Positions 24,905 to 36,741 of a DNA stretch of 64,000 nucleotides are shown here, piece by piece (position 1 is the stretch's first letter; each line of letters starts with the position of its first letter). The notes beneath the pieces are model-generated. The model worked only from the letters and a program-made list of their open reading frames with translations. It was not told where the DNA came from and ran no database searches. A program made the translations under genes and the position numbers. The stretch spans positions 38,218,543 through 38,282,542 of the forward strand of contig NC_079202.1 of NCBI RefSeq assembly GCF_026745355.1, in the 5' to 3' direction. The stretch comes from Beta vulgaris subsp. vulgaris. Taxonomy: Eukaryota > Streptophyta > Magnoliopsida > Caryophyllales > Amaranthaceae.

Positions 24905-26331
24905 TTACAGACTCAACAATATAAGCAGAGAAGGAATCTTATTCATTGAAACAGGAGTTACAATGTCCAAAACAAACAGACTAGCATTAACATAACCCTT
25001 CCCAACAAACTTGCTATTGCGAGTCAGCACTAGCTTATTAGCATCAAAAACTAACTTGACACCTGCTTTATTAAGCAAACTACCATAAATCAAATTTCTA
25101 CGAAGGGAGGGGACATACAAACATTAAGGAGAGCTAATGATTTCCCTGATGTCAGCTTCAGGAGATCCTTTCCTTTTCTAAGCACTTGAGATCATTTATT
25201 GTCATTTTCTATATAGACTTGGTGACCCCCATCCACCGCGTCAAATTCCACGAATAGGTCTTTGTTTGCACAAAAATGACGAGAGGCTCCCGTGTCAACT
25301 ATCCACTCAGAATTATTCTCTACCAGATTAACCTCAGAAACCATAGTAACAACAAGCTCATCTACCTCTGCCAGATTGGCTTGACCTTTGTCTTGATCCT
25401 TCGAGCCTTGACCCGAACCGGTGTCCTTCGTTTTGGTTGGACAAACAGAAGCATAGTGACCCGACTTGCCACAGTTGTAACAGCATCCCGAGTTCTTCTC
25501 AATCCTTCCATTATGCTTGAACTTTCCGTTGACAAGGGGCTTTTGACCCTTCCCAATGAACTTTTTTGAATCTCCTCCCAGATGCCGAGCCAGACCCAAA
25601 TCCAACTTCAACCAGATTAGCCTTAACTGCCAAATTATTTGTAGTTGGGGCTACTTAGTCTTTCTATCTATTAGCCTCTTCAATTTGCATGTGACCAATC
25701 AACTCCTCCAGAGTCATATCCATTTTCTTGCTGTGTTTCAGATGATTTCAATAGTTATTCCACGATTCAAGTAGTTTTTCAATAAGAACATTAGCTTGAA
25801 GAATTTCACACATCTTCATTTCTTCAACAAGAACTTCAGCAAATAAATTCTCATACACATGAACTTGATCCATAATTGGCTTATTATCTACCAATCTAAA
25901 GTTCAACTAGTTTCAAGCAACATACTTCTTTTTCCCTACATCACCACCACCATACTTTTTCTCCAAAGAGATCCATATTGATTTTTCAATCTTAGAGGAT
26001 ATAAACAAATCAAATATGGGGTTTGTCATTAGGTTCAACATGTTTCCCTTAACAATCTTATTATCCTAGATAAATTTTTCCATTCTTATCCCTCCATCAA
26101 ACTTAGGGGTTTTTTTAGATTTCTCTTTGGCATGAGTATCAGCAATAACAACAATTTTAGATGTAGAATCTACAAAATCCTTTCAGCAGGTGGTTCATTA
26201 AACAACACATATTCAAGATCTCCTTGTTCACATGCAATCAAGAACTTTACTGACCACCTTTTATAGTTATGTCCATTTAAAGGTTCCAACTTTGACATAT
26301 TAGGGAAAAATCTACTCTCAAAACTAGACAT
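24905..26331 (-). pseudogene. gag and protease of the Tork-like element
   Basis: gag appears to start at 26331 (MSSFESRFFPNMSKLEPLNG), only about 33 bases after the LTR, and is broken by stops through 25700. The CCHC knuckle CCYNCGKSGHYASVC lies near 25480. The protease block SEWIVDTGASRHFCANKDLF is at about 25310, and the protease/pre-integrase part (LRRNLIYGSLLNKAGVKLVF) at 25120-24905. The Asp-Thr-Gly triad is intact; the reading frame is not. Confidence 0.85.
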
Positions 26332-26363
26332 GATTTCAACAGAAAAAAAAATCGTTTCTAAAT

Positions 26364-26686
26364 TGTAAGATGTAAATTTACAGAAATCAAATAACTTAAA
26401 CCTGAATTACAAGAACAAGTTGCATCGTGGTATGATGGTCACTGCCTTAGAAACGAATTTCGCCACCATCGGTGCGGATTCACGATGACGTTCGTCCCCC
26501 AAGGTTCACACGACTATCTCTAACTCCGAATACCTACACCAAAGATTAGTATTTCTCAATAACGGCTCAAATCTCAGAGAGAATAGGGTAGGCTTGTGTT
26601 TAGGGTTTTATTGAAAAGAACAATGAATAACTCGGTTTTGGGGTGAGGTATTTATATAAAACATAAAAAAGAAGTCCCCACAAATT
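26364..26686 (-). repeat. 5' LTR of the Tork-like element, truncated
   Basis: Matches 19461-19780 closely, then homology stops after CACAAAT. About 220 bp of LTR is missing at this breakpoint, where an Ale-like copia fragment begins. Confidence 0.85.
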
Positions 26687-26689
26687 GCG

Positions 26690-27228
26690 ATCAAAGATTA
26701 GGCTTGTGCATTCTATTGCGCTCTGATTGTGATCTTTCTCTTCAGGGCTGGTGTGATTCAGATTGGGCTGCTTGCCCTATCATCTGTCGCTCTCTTTCTA
26801 GTTGTCTTGTTTTCTTGGGTCATTCTCCTATCTCTTGGAAGACCAAGAAGCAGCCTACTGTCTCTCGTTCTTCTGTGGAGGCAGAATACTGCTCTATGGC
26901 TTCCATCACTTGTGAGTTAAAGTGGTTGAAGGCCTTTTACTCAGCTTGGGTGTGCACCATCCTATAGCCGTCCCTCTTTTTTGTGATGTCAGTCTGCCCT
27001 TCATATTGCTAATAATCCTATGTTTCATGAACAAACAAAGCATATTGAGGTTGATTGCCATTTTGTTCGTGATGCTATTCGGGATTGTCTTATTCTTCCA
27101 TGATATGTCTCTACCTCGACTCAGCTTGCCGATATCTTTACCAAAGCTCTTGGGAAATCTCATTTTGATTTACTCTTGTCCAAGTTGGGTATCTTGGATC
27201 CTTCCCCTGCCCAACTTGATCAGGGGGG
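26690..27228 (+). pseudogene. Ale-like copia RNase H fragment
   Basis: Plus strand. Reads SDCDLSLQGWCDSDWAACP, FLGHSPISWKTKKQPTVSRS, VEAEYCSMASITCELKWLK, then after frame changes [36 protein letters not shown] and LGILDPSPAQLDQGG. This is the RNase H C-terminus of an Ale/Retrofit-type copia element. A GGGGGG PPT (27223-27228) joins it to the LTR. Everything upstream is missing. Confidence 0.88.
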
Positions 27229-27407
27229 TGTTAGGAAATATTGTATAGGATGTATATATTTTGATATGTTTCCATATGTATAGAATCCTAGGTTTATACG
27301 GTTTCCTATTTGATGTAATATATATTCGTTTGAAATCAATACGAAAGGCAAGCAGCTAAAACACTTCTTTATAACTTCCCATTTCCTTATTTGGTATGTG
27401 TCCAACA
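27229..27407 (+). repeat. 3' LTR of the Ale-like copia fragment
   Basis: 179 bp, TGTTAGGAAA...GTGTCCAACA, right after the PPT. Short LTRs are typical of the Ale/Retrofit lineage. No partner LTR in the window. Confidence 0.82.
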
Positions 27408-28309
27408 ATTAAAATATTATTTAGCATTTATTTTTTATTTTTGTTTATTTATTTTATGTTTTTCCTCATTTAACATTTTATGCTCATTTCACAACGTTTT
27501 TGCTCATTTTTTCGTTTTACTCATTTTTACGTTTTTGCTAATTTAACTCTTTTAGCTTATTTTATGTTTTTCTCATTTTACTTTTTACATTTTTACTCAT
27601 TTAATGTTTTCTACTCATTTTATGCTTTTGCTAATTTTATGAAGTTTTTGCTCATATTTAGTGGTTCTCATGTTTCTCACCACAAGAGGGTTCTCATTAG
27701 AAAATATAATCTATTTTTAGTAAAAATCTAATCCATTTTAAAGACATTACATGATAATCATTTTCCTGTAAAATAAAATCCTTTTGAAAGATTGTCCCCA
27801 CAAAGAAAAAAAGGGTTATAATTCAAAAAAAAATGGATTACATATTGCTTAAAAAGTATTTTAACAAAGTGTGCTTATGTTCTCATATAAGGACATGCTT
27901 TTATTAACATCATATTAACGAGTATAATTACTTTATATATCTATATCATAAGTTGAGTGGTAACTTGATGGTGAAACGAATTCCGTAAGTAATTAAATGC
28001 CTATGTGGCATGATATGATTTAGTGAAGGGAAGATGACACGTGGCGGGCTACAATCCTCACCCACGCATATTTATAATATATATTTAAATTGATTAAATA
28101 TTGATAGTATCACATCCATTACATTTCAGAACTTTCAACCAAACATATAAAGCTTCCATAGTGCTTGTGGGAGCACCAAGGTTCACAATAGGACCTGAAG
28201 GCTAGAATAAGTGCCTCCTCTCATTTAATTTTATTTTTTTGCTTATTTGGGCAAAGATATATAATAAATATTACATTGTGCTTGAGATTACAAATTTTTA
28301 GATATTCAA
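27408..28309. other. AT-rich spacer with degenerate TCATTTT repeats
   Basis: 27470-27680 is built from loose repeats of (G/A)CTCATTTTA(T/C)GTTTTT, with no fixed period. The rest (27700-28309) shows no recognisable gene or element. Confidence 0.55.
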
Positions 28310-29589
28310 TATCATTTTGGAAAAATTGATGAGAATAATCTCAACTATTGACCATCTTTCCTAATTAATCCCAACTTTCATTAATCTTAGAATAGTACTT
28401 CCGAAAATAGTCCCATATAACCTATAACCTGTTAAACATGCCAAATAAATTCCTATTACAAAAATCAATTTAATTTTTATTCTATTACAAAATTAATGTA
28501 ATATTTTCACTAGTAGAATACTATAATATTATTGCAGTTTTTAAGTGGGGTATTGCATTATTACTGCGGATTCTGCCACGTCACAAATAAGGGCACAACA
28601 ATATGTAAATCTATTGTTGCGGTTAAAAATTGTTGCGGTCAATAACAGTAGCAACACGTTGACCTATTATTGCAGTTTCTTCCCAAAACCGCAACAATAG
28701 GTTTTTTTTATATTAAAAAACATGCACCTATTGCCGCGGTTTGAGAAGAAATTGCATCAATGGTACCGGTGCACATTTTCAAAAAAATTTAAATTTAAAT
28801 TTTAATATTGTTTTCAATGTGAAAATGCAAATCAAAAAGTAACTAAAAAAAACTAGTACAACAAACATTATATTCATGCATTGTGTAGAAAATCAAAGAT
28901 AATGAAAATAAAAAATTACAATGTCCAAAAGATAAAATAAAACAAATTAGATACAAAAATGATGAAAAAAAATTACACTAATCAAATACAAAACAAACCA
29001 ATCAGATAACCAGAAGAGGAAATCAAACTAGAGCTAAAGCATGAATTTGAACTAATTATATACAAAAATGAAAAAAAAACTCTCGGCCAATACTGCCTCG
29101 CGGACACCTAACGAACTGCCGGAGCCTAACGAACACCCAACACCGCCTCGCAAATTCTTCGCCAGTGAAGATGAAATGTCGTTCGAGGAGATTGTGGATC
29201 TGAGGATTGAGAGATAAAACACCATTCGAGGAGGTTTGAGAAACCAATTGAGAGAGGAGTAGGACTGAGATGAAGACGACGTTCGAGGAGGTTTTAGAAA
29301 CGAAGTGAGAGAGAAATACCTAAGTGAAGAGAAGACGACATTCGAGGAGTTTGAGAGGAGTAGGACTAAGAGCGGTGAAGGAGTTTGAAAGGAGTGAGAG
29401 AGCAAGGAGTTTGAGAGCAAGCGATAGATTTTGAGAGAATTTAGTGAGAGGCGAGGGAGGGAAAAGAGAATGGGTGACTGGTTAGGAGTTAATAAACGAA
29501 GCCCAGCAAGCGAGCAAATTCGAGCCCACATTTTTTTAATTAAAACTAAGCTATTAATTGTTGCGGGTTCTTCAAGAAACTGTCACTCC

Positions 29590-30150
29590 AAACAATCTCC
29601 ATTCCACCCCACCACCACCATTGCCAATAACCCCCCACCACCACACAACCGCAGTATCAACAACCATTGCCCACCGCAGTACCAACCACTACTACCAACC
29701 GCATTTCACCCACACCACCACCACTGCCAACAACCCCCATTTCACCCACACCACCACCACTGCCAACAACCCCCATATCACCCCACCCCAAACAACACCA
29801 CCACCACCATCAGCAAGAAGAAGAGAGAGAGAGATTCGAAGGGGGGGGGGCGCTGCTACGGGATTCGAAGGGGGATGCGGGGAAGAGGGAGGGGGAGGGG
29901 ATTCGAAGTGGGATGCGGGGAAGCGGGATGGGGAGGGGGATTCGAAGGGGGATGCGGCGGAGGGGAGGCGCTACTACGGGGAGGGGGTTGGTGGGGTGCT
30001 CAAAGTGGGGGTAGAGGAGGGCAGGGGGACTCACAGTGGGGGTCGGGAAGGGCGGTGGAGGGGAGGGGGTGCTAACAGTGTGGGTCGGGGAGGGGAGGGG
30101 GGTGAGGGAGGGCAGGGGAGGGGGGTTCCTGGAGAAGTGATGAGTAAAGG
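29590..30150. repeat. CCA-rich and G-rich low-complexity block in CACTA A
   Basis: 29590-29815 is (CCA/CCCA)-rich with repeats of a ~34-bp unit containing CACCACCACCACTGCCAACA. 29838-30140 is strongly G-rich on the plus strand, with repeats of GGGATTCGAAGKGGGATGCGG and many GGG to GGGGG runs. Long open frames across 29431-30184 reflect this composition, not recognised proteins. Confidence 0.75.
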
Positions 30151-30239
30151 ACTAAAGGGTGATAAGGGGGAGGAAGAGAGATAGGGAGGGAGGGGTTAGA
30201 GAAGAAAAAAAAAGAAATATGGAAAAAAAAAAATTACAA

Positions 30240-30374
30240 CTTCAACAGGTTACCGGTTTCATGGATCATTATGAGCAGATACAACTAAAAGGTTGGATTA
30301 TTAAATAAGAATCAAAAGGTTGGATTATTTTGAGTGAACTGTCCAAAGGTTGGATTATTAGAATCAATTTTTCC
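30240..30374. mobile_element. Isolated Mutator-like terminal fragment
   Basis: Three AAAGGTTGGATTATT-like units lead to an end GAATCAATTTTTCC at 30374; the inverted form GGAAAAATTGATTC resembles the left terminus at 28319. The flanks do not give a matching 9-bp TSD with 28319, so its partner end is unknown. Confidence 0.45.
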
Positions 30375-30965
30375 ATAAAATAATGAGGCCCCAAAGGATA
30401 AAGAAAATGATGCCATAAATATCATAAATCAAATTTTCATACAACTAATAAAAGTTGTTTTTTTTCAAACTAAATTCACCATACACTACATACAAATTCT
30501 AGTTTAAAATTCAACATATACTACATACAAATTATAGAACACCCAAAACCAATCAAACCAACTAAGCTTCACCTAAAAAACAACGACACCAACAAAATTC
30601 ATAATTAAGATATAAAATCAGCAACCCCTTCGACAATTCAACAAATTATAGAATGATAGTAAAAAAAAAAATATCATCTATCTATTTCAAAAATGCTTTA
30701 CACCACATTATGCGTATAAGTTGCAAATGTGTAAAATTGGACATTAATAAGATAAGAAGTTGGAGAAGATTAACAAGTTAGAAGCTGCCTTACAATATAT
30801 TTTTTTGAAACAAAAGGCATATATAGATTAGATAGTTATCTTATAATAAGTTTCACATACATCAGTTAATTTAGCCATACTTAAATTAAACAAAAGTAAA
30901 GTAGAGTTTGTTCAAAAGTTTTAATATCTCCATCTAGCTAATCCAACGAACTAAACTAAATCACA

Positions 30966-31762
30966 TTAAACATGCGATTCTCCCTGTATCTGTGCCCCAG
31001 TGAGATCTTTCTCCCGCTCCTCTTTAACATAATCTGGAGTTAAAACATGAATTCTTGAGCTCTCCATCATATCCATTCCCATCTTGGCTAACTTATGGGC
31101 CACCATATTTTCTTCCCTTTTCACGTGCAAGAACTGTGCTTCAAAGTATGTTTCAATGTTAGCTTTTATTTCCTGAATTATTATCCCAAGTTCACGGATT
31201 TCATTATCCTCCATCTCTTTCAGCAGTTGATGAATTATTAAAGCATCCATTTCACCTGTATGTTGTTCAGCCCGAAGTCCTTTGCAAGTTCAATGCCCTT
31301 TCTTACAGCTAAGAGTTCTGCATGTGCTGGATCCCTAGCCTGGGTCTTGAAAGAGTATCCTAAGAACCACCTACCATCATCCTTCCTAATTACACCTCCC
31401 CCACTAGCTTCATTGGTTGATTCCAAGCACCCATCTGAGTTAATCTTGTAGAATCCAACCTCAGGTAGCCTCAATTTAACAATTATTTCACACGTACTTT
31501 GCCGTTTGCCTTTGTCTTGAAAAGTTTTAAAATTGGCCACCAAATCTGCTATTAATCTTTTAAACACATAAGGGACATGTATCATTTTTTGCTGGAAAAC
31601 TGTCTCATTCCTATTTCTCCACATATGCCAAACTGTTACCCCAAATACCATCACCCAATCTTGGTTTCCTCCTGTATTAACTGTCATCCAAGTATTCCAA
31701 TCACTATTCATAAACATCCTCATGCTAGGTTTTTCAATATTTTTGTTTGAATTTAGGACCAA
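30966..31762 (-). pseudogene. LINE RNase H domain (RVT_3 type)
   Basis: Minus strand, two frames. 31762-31238 gives VTVWHMWRNRNETVFQQKM, then GFYKINSDGCLESTNEASGG, VIRKDDGRWFLGYS and AELLAVRKGIELAKDFG, the plant RNase H fold found at the 3' end of many plant LINEs. 31250-30966 continues with FLHVKREENMVAHKLAKMG and stops at 30966. The first catalytic Asp (NSDG) is present. A small frame change separates the two parts. Confidence 0.85.
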
Positions 31763-34700
31763 GTTCCAGATTGCCCTAGAGGTGGAACAATCTCTAAAAA
31801 CGTGAATATGATCCTCCTCCTTTTCTACACATCTAGAACAGCATGGGTTAAGGTTGCTAATTTTGTTTTTGAGGATTGTGCCAACAGGAAGGATTTGGTG
31901 GCAAAGGTGCCACAGTTACATTTTGTATTTGTAAGGAAGGTCATTTTTCCAGAGTTTCTTCTAATTTATTAGAGTAAGATTAAAATAACAATTAGGAGGA
32001 GAAATAATCCTATAAGTACTCTTAATATCAAATTTTCCAGAAGTTCTGGGACCCCAAGCTAGTTTGTCATTCCTATCGTTGATAGAAGGTAAAGGAAGGG
32101 AAGTAATGATGTTTATCAAACTCTTCGAAAGATAAGGTCTAATTTCATCAACCCACCAAGTGCCATCTTTAATAATGCTACTAATTGGTCGGTCCTAAAT
32201 GTAACTTAAAATACCGCAAGTGTACGGGTCAATTAAAGTAAATATAGGGTAAGCAAGATATCGTTTCCCACAAGGAGGTATAATCAACTACCAAATTAAG
32301 AGACACTAATATTATCTAGACGATCCGAAAATAGTGATTGGTGGTGATAAACTAGACTAATAAAATAAGAACTATACTAATCCTAACTCAAAAAACGTCA
32401 AACAATAGGTATATATCAAGTATAAGAAATGGTTCTAGGACTTAGATTTCGCCAATTACCTTCTACAATGAAATTAAACGTGTTGTCGGATTAAAAGCTA
32501 TTGTATTGCAATGATCGAACTTCCTATGATATATTATCTCCTCTTCCAAGGTAGAAAACGTGTATTTATACTAATTTTACGCCTACTTCCGTGGTCATAG
32601 CAATTAATATAAACTCATTACAAATAAGAAATTCATGTAAAAGACCACCCCAAGTGTATAACTATTCCTAAAATTATGCTACTTGAAGTTTAATAATCCC
32701 ACGAACTAATATTGAAATTTCACTTCAGCTAATAATCCAATACCTTAAACATATAATCAACTGGCCAAATTAATTATATGGAAACAAACCAAGATTATTA
32801 AATTTCAATTATAATAAATCAATCCAAACAACTTAGTTCAATTCATTGACAGAAAATAATAAAAGACTACATCTAGTCCTAGAACATGGAAATTTAGCTA
32901 GACATTGAATCTAAGTAAACCAAAGTAACTATCAAAGAGTAATTGAAATTAAACATAGTAATTGAAATAGAATAGGGAAACAGAAACACTCTATATGGAG
33001 GAATTGGTTGACTCCCGCCGGAATTCTATCCACGGCTAGTTGGCTTTCTTCTTCGCCTACTTTAGTGCGGCTCTGTAATCTGTGCTACCATGCCTCTCTT
33101 CTTTTTGTCCCTGTTGCGCTCCTCTTCTCCCTCAATGCTGTCTTAGGTTTTTGTTCTGTTTTCTTGGTTTATTTTGCTGCGTGCTCAATGCCTCTTTAGT
33201 CTCTCACTTTTAGTCTTAGGTTTTTTCTTTGTTCCCCCCCGTAGCTCCTTAATTTGTTGTTGGTCTTTTGGGCCCAACAAAAATGTATCAACTCCATTTT
33301 CTTTTCTTTCTTTTTGGTTTAAGTTTGTTGTAGGTGTAGGTTTGGTCTTTAGTGGATAAGATCCATCTTCCTCTTTCTTTTTCTTGCTAAATTCTTTTCT
33401 TTGATAATTTTACCTACAACAAATCACTAGAGCAATTAACAAATAGGCTTTAAAAAAAATATTATATAGCAAACATATACTAGTATTATAAATATTAAAT
33501 AAATCAAATTAGCATTTAATATTATAAGTATTGTAGTAGATTCAAGCAAATAGTTTATTAATCACATCTTATTCATTTTTAAACAACTTTATTACTTAAG
33601 TAACATAAATCTTAAAACGTCAAAATATGAGAAGAAAACATATTATAAGTCTCTAAACTTATACTAAAAAGTAATATATCAGGCAGATATCACCTATAAA
33701 ATAGAACATCATCACTAACTCTCCAATGTTCTAACCTCTCTGGAATTTGTTTCACCACACATTTTATCAGCTCTTCTTTTCCTACCTATCTATGAAACCA
33801 TAAAGAAGTATCATAACCATTTCCTATCCTATGAATTAAGCCATGTTGAAGAAGTTCTCTACCTTTAAGAATGTCACTCCACAAAGAGGAATCCCCATTT
33901 TTATGTGAGTAGTTCATGAAAGAAACCCTTTTAAGGTATTTAGATCTCAGTATTTTTATCCATAATTTATTCTCATCCTTAATGATACTCCAACCTAACT
34001 TAGCCATGAAGGTAATGTTCCAATTTCTTAGATTTAGAAAGCCTAGCCCTCCCAGATGAATCGGTTCACTCACTTTATCTCATCCCATTCTTGGGAGATC
34101 ATGGCATTTGTTTGTAGCATTCCAAAGGAATTTTTTACAACTCTTCTCCATTTCATCAATAATTGAGATGGGCATAATAGCAAATTGCATGGCATAAAGG
34201 GGGTAAGTGTTTAGAACAGATTTTATTAGGGTTGTCCTTCCAGCTATGTTTATTAACTTGGCCTGCCACCCTCTAATTTTTTCTTTGGTTTTATTTAACA
34301 TGGAAGCGTAATCTTCTTTTTTTAATTTGTTAGGCAAGATACTGACCCCCAAATATTTTCCAAAGGAAGTAGTTCCAGAAACTCCCATTTTCTTGTTAAT
34401 TAAATGCATATAAGAGGGACTAAGATTAGAAGGGAATACAATCCTAGATTTTTGAAGATTAACAAAAAGTCCGAATTGATTACCAAAGTTTTGTAACACT
34501 TCCATTATTACTCTAGAGTTTTCCACAGTTGCCCTTCTAAACAAGCTAATAATGCATCATCAGCATAGAAAATGTGTGATAACTCTACATTATTGGTGAT
34601 TTTAAAAGGGATCCAAATCTTATCTATAACCCTTGTTTGGATTAGACGATAAAGTCTTTCCATACAAAGGACGAAGATATAAGATGAGAGTGGATCTCCT

Positions 34701-36704
34701 TAGCTTATTCCGCTCGAAGGGCAAAAATAATTCGTTATTTCACCATTCCATAAGAATTGAAACTCTTGGAGTGCAAATGCAATTCATGATAAGTTTGTTA
34801 ACTTATTAGAAAACCAAACAACTCCAAAGTTTCTTTTATAAAACACCATTCAAGACTATTATAAGCCTTATAGAAAGATCAATTTTTAAGGCCATAAGTT
34901 TCGCATTCTTTTTAGCCTTTTTAAAGCAATTAGCTACTTCTTTGATGATCAAAATGTTATCCAAAATATTACTGTTAGGCACAAAACTGGACTGAATAGG
35001 ATTGATAATATCTTCCAAAAAAAAGGTTTGATTCTATCGCATATAGTCTTTGTTAAAATTTTATAAATTGTATTACAAAGTCCTATGGGCCGTAAATCCT
35101 TAAGTTCACTCGGATTTTCAACTTTTGGAATTAAAGTTATGAAGGAATCGTTAATAGATTATGGAATTCTAGCTGACTCAAAACAGGAGATAACCAGATT
35201 GTTAATAGAACTCCCAACAATGTCCCAGTTCTTTTGGTAAAAAACTAGTTGGATACCATCCGGTCTTGGGGTTTTCGTAGGATGCATACCCTTGAGAGAA
35301 AGCCACACTTCTTCACTTGTACATTTTCCATTCAAACTCTCTATAGCTTTCTTACTAAGACCTACCTTGAACCCATCTGCCTTAATAGCTAGACAACTTT
35401 CTTTAGTAGTAATAAAGAAGTTAACAAAATGATTAACTACCAAGTCCTTAATCTCCTTGTCCTCCACTAACCACTCCCCCTGAGTGTTTTTTAGAGTAAT
35501 AATTTTTGCTTTGATAGTTTTATTTTAGAGATAATGTGGAAATATTTAGTATTCCAATCCCTAAATTTGCACCAATCACAACCAGCCTTTTGAGCCCATT
35601 TTATTCTTTCTACCTTGAGGATGTTATTAAACTCCATTAAAAGATCTTTCTCCAGAGATTCCAGGAAGAGGGATTTTCTTTTGAATAATGCAATTTGAAT
35701 ACCATGAAGCCTTGCTAAAATCCTTTTCTTTTTATTTAAGGTTGCAAAATAATGAGAAGTAAGCCATTTCTTGACCTCCACAGTAAAAACATCTCTACTT
35801 CTCTCGAAATCCAAGGAATTAATCCCCCACGTTTTTTTAAAGAAATCATAAAAAGAACTATGTGAAAGCCAAGATTCTTTACAGCAAAAGGGAAAGTGTT
35901 TGGAATTCGTTTTAGTTCGTTAACAATTAATCAAAATTGGACAATGATCCGAGAAAGTTCTCGGTAAATGCAATAGCTGAGTGTTTGAAAAGTGAGTTAT
36001 CCATTCTGAATTTGCCAATGTTCTATCAAGTCTTTCTCTAATCAAGTGTATGCCCTCTCGATAGTTGCTCCATGTGAAATTAGCTCCTTTATATTTTAGA
36101 TCCATTAACCCAGCATTATCCATCCAATTCTCCAAATTCAATCCTTGCATGTTACTTTTCTGCCTCCCATTTTCTCCGATTGATCTACCACTTCATGAAG
36201 GTGCCCTACCATCATCCATGGAGTGTTCTGAGGAAGAGGATTATCTTTTAGTTTCTTCCAAAGATCATTTTTTTCACTTCTTTTAGCCGGTGCATGGACC
36301 CCTGTAATAACTACTTTCGGAGAGTTAGGGCAAATTTTGAAAAGGGAGTGAAAATATTTTTTCGGATGGTCCGACATAGTTCATTAGCTGTACACTGTTT
36401 CTCCAAAGTAGCCAAATTCCTCCTTTTCTTCCTACCGGGGGGGGGGGGGGATGACTTTATACCCGCTAAAACCCATTTGCGTCATCACTTGATTTGCTCC
36501 ATCTTCACCAGCCTTAGTTTCAAGAAGAATCACAATTCCCGGATTATGAATGTGAATTAAAGACTTCAAGTATGGAACAAATTCGTTACTTCTAGCTCCT
36601 CTAATATTCCAAAGCAGCACTGTCATTTCTCTATATTTAGGGGTAGTATTAAGATCCCAAACTTCACCATCAACTCCTTGCCGATTCACTTGCTGCATGT
36701 CCAA
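31763..36704 (-). pseudogene. LINE ORF2: endonuclease, reverse transcriptase, zf-RVT
   Basis: Minus strand from 36704 in several frames. Endonuclease: VLLWNIRGARSNEF, IVILLETKAGEDG, VVITGVHAPAKRSEKNDLWK, NFTWSNYREGIHLIRERLDR and FSDHCPILI at 36704-35920. Reverse transcriptase: GMHPTKTPRPDGIQLVFYQK near 35280, IQSSFVPNSNILDNILIIKE near 34990, LMALKIDL near 34880 and the catalytic FYADDALLA near 34560, Asp pair intact. Then GKYLGVSILPNKLKKED, AGRTTLIKSVL and LGGLGFLNLRNWN. The zf-RVT part resumes at 32190 after the insertion. Stops and frame changes make it non-coding as read. Confidence 0.88.
32195..33700. mobile_element. Unclassified ~1.5-kb insertion in the LINE zf-RVT region
   Basis: LINE coding sequence stops being readable at about 33700 (after IPERLEHWRVSDD) and resumes near 32195 (IIKDGTWWVDEIRPYLSK). 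The left end reads TAAATGTAACTTAAAATACCGCAAGTG, followed by GGGTAAGCAAGATATCGTTTCCCACAAGG. I recall this kind of sequence as a recurrent plant repeat, but cannot assign it to a class. No clear TSD or terminal repeats found. Confidence 0.5.
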
Positions 36705-36741
36705 CTGCCAATCCCTCCATTCTTCCCATTGCCCATATGTC

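Larger units (their letters stand above)
19461..26686 (-). mobile_element. Tork-like Ty1/copia element with truncated 5' LTR
   Basis: Homologous terminal repeats begin TGTAAGATG at 19461 and 26364. Between them, on the minus strand, run gag with a CCHC knuckle, protease, integrase, reverse transcriptase and RNase H in copia order. The left copy (3' LTR) is 547 bp; the right (5' LTR) loses homology after about 26686, so no TSD can be read. The protein style (GSLLNKAGVKLVFD, KCEVCAEAKFVRKSF, GRLMFLMNYTRPDIAY) suggests the Tork/TNT1 lineage. A CACTA-like element is inserted at 22017-23780. Many stops and frame changes mean it is dead. Confidence 0.88.

Noticed and set aside
29431..30184. Overlapping long ORFs of 115-214 codons on the plus strand
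   Set aside because: They consist of His/Pro/Thr and Gly/Arg repeats forced by CCA- and G-rich DNA, open in several frames at once.
28319..30374. Pairing of the two Mutator-like ends at 28319 and 30374 as one short element
   Set aside because: The flanking 9-mers (TATCATTTT and ATAAAATAA) do not match, and the CACTA A left end inside would then cross the boundary. The 56021 end fits better.
36437..36450. Run of 14 G as a functional site
   Set aside because: Lies in the decayed LINE endonuclease as a proline-codon homopolymer; probably slippage or a base-calling artefact.
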